8,958 bases of DNA from Bacteroidales bacterium (lineage in GTDB: Bacteria > Bacteroidota > Bacteroidia > Bacteroidales > VadinHA17). Below, piece by piece: positions 5,887 to 8,958 of the stretch. Within the stretch, counting starts at the first letter, position 1. Every line of letters begins with the position of its first letter. Both the position numbers and the translations under genes were made by a program. Under the pieces are notes generated by a model. It was not told the DNA's origin and made no database searches. It worked only from the letters and a program-made list of their open reading frames with translations. The stretch is taken from contig JAITVX010000096.1 of assembly GCA_031285575.1 (NCBI GenBank), forward strand, positions 1 to 8,958, given 5' to 3'.

Positions 5887-7230
5887 ATGAATAACAATGG
5901 TACTTCAAATGCAATCGGCAAAAAGGAATATATTTTTGCCGTTTCTGTAATCGGTATTTTCTTCTTCCTGTTTGGGTTTGTAACATGGCTCAACGGTATT
6001 TTGATTCCTTTTTTAAGGACAGCATGTGAATTGACAGACTTCGAAGCATATTTTGTTACATTCGCATTCTATATCTCATACCTTGTAATGGCACTGCCGT
6101 CGTCGTTTTTATTAAAGAAAACCGGTTTCAAGAGGGGGATGTCGATAGGTTTATGGATAATGGCCGTCGGTGCGCTGATTTTTATACCTGCGGCAATGAC
6201 GCGAACATTCAGTCTGTTCCTTTTGGGGCTTTTTGTTGTGGGCGCGGGGCTTGCGCTTCTGCAAACGGCTTCAAACCCATACATAACAATACTCGGGCCT
6301 CCCGAAACAGCCGCAAAGCGTATAAGTATCGTTGGCATAGCAAACAAGTTTGCCGGAGCAATAGCCCCAATAATTCTTGCGCATGTTATATTAAAGGACT
6401 CTGCCGTACTTGAAGAAAAACTGGCGCAGGTTACAGATGCGGTTGCACGCGCGGGTATTCTCGACGAACTTGCAAGCCGTGTTATAGGCCCGTATATGAT
6501 TATGGCCATAAGCCTGGTTGCGCTCGGACTGCTGCTTATGTTTGTAAAACTTCCGGAGGTTGATACAGACACGGAAGATCCTGCTGTTGGCGACACAAAC
6601 ACATCTAAAACAAGTGTATGGCAGTTTCCGCATCTCATACTGGGTATGATAGCCCTGTTCGTTTACGTTGGTGTGGAGGTTATTGCCGGCGATACCATTA
6701 TCAGATATGGACAGTCAATTAATATTCCAATGGAATCGGCAAAGTATTATACGTCTCTTACACTGTTTGGAATGATAATAGGATATATTTGCGGAATCAT
6801 TTTTATACCCAAAACATTTACACAGGTTACAGCCCTTAAAGCAAGTGCCATCCTTGGTGTGGTTTTCTCTTTGGGAGCAATATTCACCCCGGCCCACATC
6901 AGTTTCACAATGCCATTCGTTGATATAATGACATTTCAGGCTATCGATATGACATTGCCGGTTACAGTGCTGTTTGTAGCGTTGCTTGGACTTGCAAACG
7001 CGCTTGTATGGCCGGCAATGTGGCCACTGTCGATAATAGGCCTTGGAAAGTTTACCAAAACGGCCTCTGCTCTTCTTGTTATGGCAATTGCCGGAGGAGC
7101 CATACTGCCACTGGTTTACGGTCAGCTTGCAGTAAGCTACTCAACGCAAACAGCATACTGGATGTGTGTTCCTGCTTACCTTATTATTGCCTACTATGCA
7201 TTTATAGGCCATAAGGCAGGAAAAAAATGA
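5887..7230 (+). CDS. Sugar:H+ symporter, MFS FucP/GluP/NagP family
   Basis: A 447-residue inner-membrane protein of about 12 helices with both ends probably in the cytoplasm. The first helix block FFFLFGFVTWLNGILIPFLR-like sequence (25-44), LLQTASNPYI (124-133), the extended loop between helices 5 and 6 (about 169-198, rich in Ala, Glu and Leu) and the long acidic central loop (about 222-243) are features of the FucP/GluP group (TC 2.A.1.7), which takes up fucose, glucose/galactose or N-acetylglucosamine with protons. E. coli FucP uses Asp46 and Glu135; here the matching positions are Gly37 and Gln126, pointing away from L-fucose and towards the glucose/galactose or amino-sugar branch. Its stop overlaps the kinase start (ATGA), so transport and phosphorylation are made together. 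The family is certain; the sugar is not. Confidence 0.93.
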   Translation: MNNNGTSNAIGKKEYIFAVSVIGIFFFLFGFVTWLNGILIPFLRTACELTDFEAYFVTFAFYISYLVMALPSSFLLKKTGFKRGMSIGLWIMAVGALIFIPAAMTRTFSLFLLGLFVVGAGLALLQTASNPYITILGPPETAAKRISIVGIANKFAGAIAPIILAHVILKDSAVLEEKLAQVTDAVARAGILDELASRVIGPYMIMAISLVALGLLLMFVKLPEVDTDTEDPAVGDTNTSKTSVWQFPHLILGMIALFVYVGVEVIAGDTIIRYGQSINIPMESAKYYTSLTLFGMIIGYICGIIFIPKTFTQVTALKASAILGVVFSLGAIFTPAHISFTMPFVDIMTFQAIDMTLPVTVLFVALLGLANALVWPAMWPLSIIGLGKFTKTASALLVMAIAGGAILPLVYGQLAVSYSTQTAYWMCVPAYLIIAYYAFIGHKAGKK

Positions 7231-8327
7231 ATGTAGAATTAAAAAATATATTCGACCTGTTTGACCACGAAGGGACATTTCTTTCCGGCGAACTTTTTGG
7301 TAGCGGACATATTAATGACACATATCGTATTCAAACCGCAGAGTGCGACAGCGATGACTATATACTCCAGAAACTCAATAACAGTATTTTTAAAAACATA
7401 CCGCAGCTTCAAAAAAATATTGAAAGAGTTACAAGGCATCTTAACAACAGGCTGAGTAAAATACCCGGCTCAGATGTAAAAAGAGAGTGCCTTACGCTGA
7501 TACCTGCAAAAGCAGATGGCAAAAGCTGGATTGTTGACAGCAATGGGAACTTTTGGCGAATGTATATCTTCATATCCGGACACCGTTCATACAATATAGT
7601 TGACAGCCCCGTCAAAGCCTTTGAAGGCGGCAAGGCAATAGGCCGGTTTCAGGCTATGCTTGTCGATATGTCCGGGGAACCCCTGACCGAAACCATCCCC
7701 AGATTTCACGATATAGAAAACCGCATAAACATGCTAATCGACAGGATTCGGGAAAACCCCTGCAACCGCGTTTGTGAAGTCGAAGAAGAAATAAAGGAAT
7801 ACCTCGACCGGGGCGAAGAGATGAAAACGATACTGAAACTCGGAAAAGCCGGTATAATTCCATTGCGCATTACCCACAACGACACAAAATTCAACAACAT
7901 ACTTTTTGATGAGAACGACAGGGCGCTGTGTGTAATAGACCTCGATACTGTTATGCCCGGATATGTTCATTACGACTTTGGCGATGCAATACGGACAGTT
8001 ACAAATACCGCCTCCGAAGATGAAAAAGACCTTTCAAAAATTGAAATGAACATCGAACTCTTTGAAGCATACACCGGCGGATATCTGTCGGAAACAGGAA
8101 ATACGCTGAACGAAGTTGAAAAAGAATACCTCGCATTTGCTCCCAAACTTATTACATATACTATGGGGATCCGCTTTCTTACCGATTATATAGATGGAGA
8201 TAACTACTACAAAATCCATCATCCCCATCACAACCTGCAACGGTCGCGGGCTCAGCTTAAACTGGTAAAAAGTATGGAACAGCAGCACAGTGCAATGAAA
8301 AAAATAATTGAAAAGATAATCAACTAA
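7227..8327 (+). CDS. NahK-like sugar kinase (aminoglycoside phosphotransferase family)
   Basis: A 366-residue cytoplasmic kinase-fold protein. The N-terminal lobe has the nucleotide loop GSGHINDTYRI (25-35) and YILQKLN (45-51). The C-terminal lobe has the APH catalytic loop THNDTKFNNILF (216-227; His217, Asp219, Asn224) and the metal-binding segment VIDLDTVMPG (236-245; Asp238, Asp240), followed by YDFGDAIR (249-256). The order and wording match N-acetylhexosamine 1-kinase NahK of bifidobacteria and its Bacteroidota relatives, often labelled phosphotransferase or, misleadingly, mucin desulfatase. The expected reaction is ATP-dependent phosphorylation of GlcNAc or GalNAc at C1. An AGG at 7217-7219 sits 7 bases before the ATG. 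The start overlaps the transporter stop by 4 bp. No nucleotidyltransferase for the resulting sugar 1-phosphate lies in the window. Family confident; N-acetylhexosamine is a reasoned guess. Confidence 0.9.
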   Translation: MNVELKNIFDLFDHEGTFLSGELFGSGHINDTYRIQTAECDSDDYILQKLNNSIFKNIPQLQKNIERVTRHLNNRLSKIPGSDVKRECLTLIPAKADGKSWIVDSNGNFWRMYIFISGHRSYNIVDSPVKAFEGGKAIGRFQAMLVDMSGEPLTETIPRFHDIENRINMLIDRIRENPCNRVCEVEEEIKEYLDRGEEMKTILKLGKAGIIPLRITHNDTKFNNILFDENDRALCVIDLDTVMPGYVHYDFGDAIRTVTNTASEDEKDLSKIEMNIELFEAYTGGYLSETGNTLNEVEKEYLAFAPKLITYTMGIRFLTDYIDGDNYYKIHHPHHNLQRSRAQLKLVKSMEQQHSAMKKIIEKIIN

Positions 8328-8339
8328 TACCGTCTTTTT

Positions 8340-8792
8340 ATGAATCAGGTTATAAGGGTTACAAAGTCGTTTGGCTTCGAGATGGCGCATGTGCTGTCGA
8401 ACTACGACGGTCCGTGCCGTAACGTGCATGGACATTCGTATAAACTGTCGGTTACGGTGGCCGGAAGGCCGGGACATGACGCGAAAAGTGCTGCCAACGG
8501 TATGGTGATAGATTTTTCGGAGTTGAAGGCTATCGTAGAGCGCGAGGTTATTGCACAGTTCGATCATTCGGTGGTGGTTGGCCGGCTTCACGACGCCGAA
8601 AAGCGCGAGGCGTTTGCGAAGCTGTTTGGCAATACCGTGTTTGTCGATTTTCAGCCCACGTGCGAAAACCTTGCAGCATGTTTTGCCGGGCGTATAATGC
8701 CACACCTGCCCGCTGGCACCAGGCTGTTCAGCCTTAAATTGTACGAAACGGCCACGTCGTGTGCCGAGTGGTATGCTGCTGATAATATGTAA
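8340..8792 (+). CDS. queD: 6-carboxy-5,6,7,8-tetrahydropterin synthase QueD
   Basis: A 150-residue member of the PTPS/QueD family, which turns 7,8-dihydroneopterin triphosphate into 6-carboxytetrahydropterin in the route to preQ0 and queuosine. The zinc ligands are His17 (EMAH), His30 and His32 (HGH); the catalytic Cys26 stands in the CxxxHGH motif; Asp75-His76 (FDH) forms the catalytic pair and Glu136 (LYETATS) binds the pterin. It is longer than E. coli QueD (about 120 residues), mainly through residues 78-104 before PTCENLA. It follows the kinase by 12 bases on the same strand and could be co-transcribed, but its function is unrelated. No Shine-Dalgarno is seen before the ATG. It is noticeably richer in GC than the kinase and favours GCG and GTG codons. 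Its other pathway partners (QueC, QueE, FolE) are not in the window. Confidence 0.93.
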   Translation: MNQVIRVTKSFGFEMAHVLSNYDGPCRNVHGHSYKLSVTVAGRPGHDAKSAANGMVIDFSELKAIVEREVIAQFDHSVVVGRLHDAEKREAFAKLFGNTVFVDFQPTCENLAACFAGRIMPHLPAGTRLFSLKLYETATSCAEWYAADNM

Positions 8793-8815
8793 ACAGAATG
8801 TTTGTTTTAGTTTCT
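8791..8815 (+). terminator. Weak candidate terminator after queD
   Basis: AAACA (8791-8795) pairs with TGTTT (8803-8807) around a 7-base loop, and T-rich sequence follows to 8817. An alternative longer-loop stem pairs CAGAA (8794-8798) with TTCTG (8816-8820). Both stems are only 5 bp, so this is a weak call based mainly on position. Confidence 0.25.
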
Positions 8816-8820
8816 TTCTG

Positions 8821-8828
8821 CAAAGATA
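8821..8828 (-). promoter_or_regulatory. Promoter-like -7 box pointing back into queD
   Basis: On the minus strand 8828-8821 reads TATCTTTG followed by C, identical to the -7 box of the hemerythrin operon, including the C. TTG lies at 8847-8845 with a 16-base spacer, slightly short. No minus-strand gene starts downstream of it, so it would give an antisense transcript across the end of queD, or it may be non-functional. Confidence 0.35.
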
Positions 8829-8870
8829 TAAAGTTATGTATTAACAAGCCCTAATTCATCAGTTGTTCCA

Positions 8871-8958
8871 CTGACAATTATTGTTTTACGGATGCCGGTT
8901 TTTGGCGATAACTGCCATTGATTATTTTACTCTTGCCGATGTTTGGCGAAAGCCGCCG
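8871..8958. repeat. Degenerate 41-bp tandem repeat running off the window
   Basis: Copy 1 is 8871-8911 and copy 2 is 8912-8952; a third appears to begin at 8953. Over 36 aligned bases (8881-8916 against 8922-8957) 27 are identical, including TTTTAC, TGCCG and TTTGGCGA blocks. The sequence just upstream (8830-8870) does not match. The unit is not a multiple of three, so this is probably a noncoding minisatellite. Read on the minus strand the copies give similar short peptides (RQ..A.VK) in shifted frames, which could create spurious small gene calls. Confidence 0.6.

Noticed and set aside
6069..6638. 189-codon open frame on the minus strand
   Set aside because: It is the antisense of transporter helices 2-6 and its Ser/Ala/Thr-rich sequence is a by-product.
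8034..8705. 223-codon open frame on the minus strand
   Set aside because: It spans the end of the kinase gene and most of queD in antisense; both of those have conserved motifs, this one has none.

Overview
The window looks like chromosomal DNA of a member of the Bacteroidota, most likely the order Bacteroidales. The reasons are the absence of strong Shine-Dalgarno sites before most starts, matches to the Bacteroidota promoter -7 element TAnnTTTG in several intergenic gaps, a very large outer-membrane protein ending in Phe, and gene families typical of that group: a hemerythrin/LuxR-type pair, a single-domain KpsF/GutQ isomerase, a FucP/GluP-type sugar transporter and a NahK-like kinase. There are no rRNA or tRNA genes, no CRISPR array and no transposase.

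Left half, minus strand. Positions 11-120 hold a perfect 29-bp inverted repeat with extra structure in its loop. Next is one very long gene (172-3450) for a secreted protein of about 1092 residues. It joins a peptidase-like but apparently inactive N-terminal region, a TolB-like PD40 beta-propeller, and a C-terminal Omp85/BamA-like beta-barrel. A 353-bp gap (3451-3803) without a convincing gene separates it from a two-gene operon (3804-5098). That operon encodes a hemerythrin-domain protein with an N-terminal DUF1858/ScdA_N-like region, and a LuxR/NarL-type regulator whose receiver domain lacks the phospho-acceptor Asp. The two genes overlap by 4 bp.

Right half, plus strand. The 82-bp gap 5099-5180 is a divergent promoter region. 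From it runs a sugar-metabolism group: a single-domain SIS phosphosugar isomerase with all the arabinose-5-phosphate isomerase catalytic residues, a 12-helix sugar:H+ symporter of the FucP/GluP/NagP group, and a NahK-like sugar kinase coupled to the transporter by an ATGA overlap. queD (6-carboxytetrahydropterin synthase, queuosine/preQ0 synthesis) follows 12 bp later on the same strand but is clearly richer in GC. The right edge (8871-8958) holds the start of a degenerate 41-bp tandem repeat that continues beyond the window.

As a working picture, the transporter imports a hexose or N-acetylhexosamine, the kinase phosphorylates it (probably at C1), and the isomerase interconverts a ketose and an aldose phosphate for polysaccharide or Kdo-type synthesis. 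The divergent hemerythrin/regulator pair is probably a separate stress-sensing unit. The most unusual items are the three-part outer-membrane fusion, the hemerythrin/pseudo-receiver pair and the two structured repeats at the window edges.
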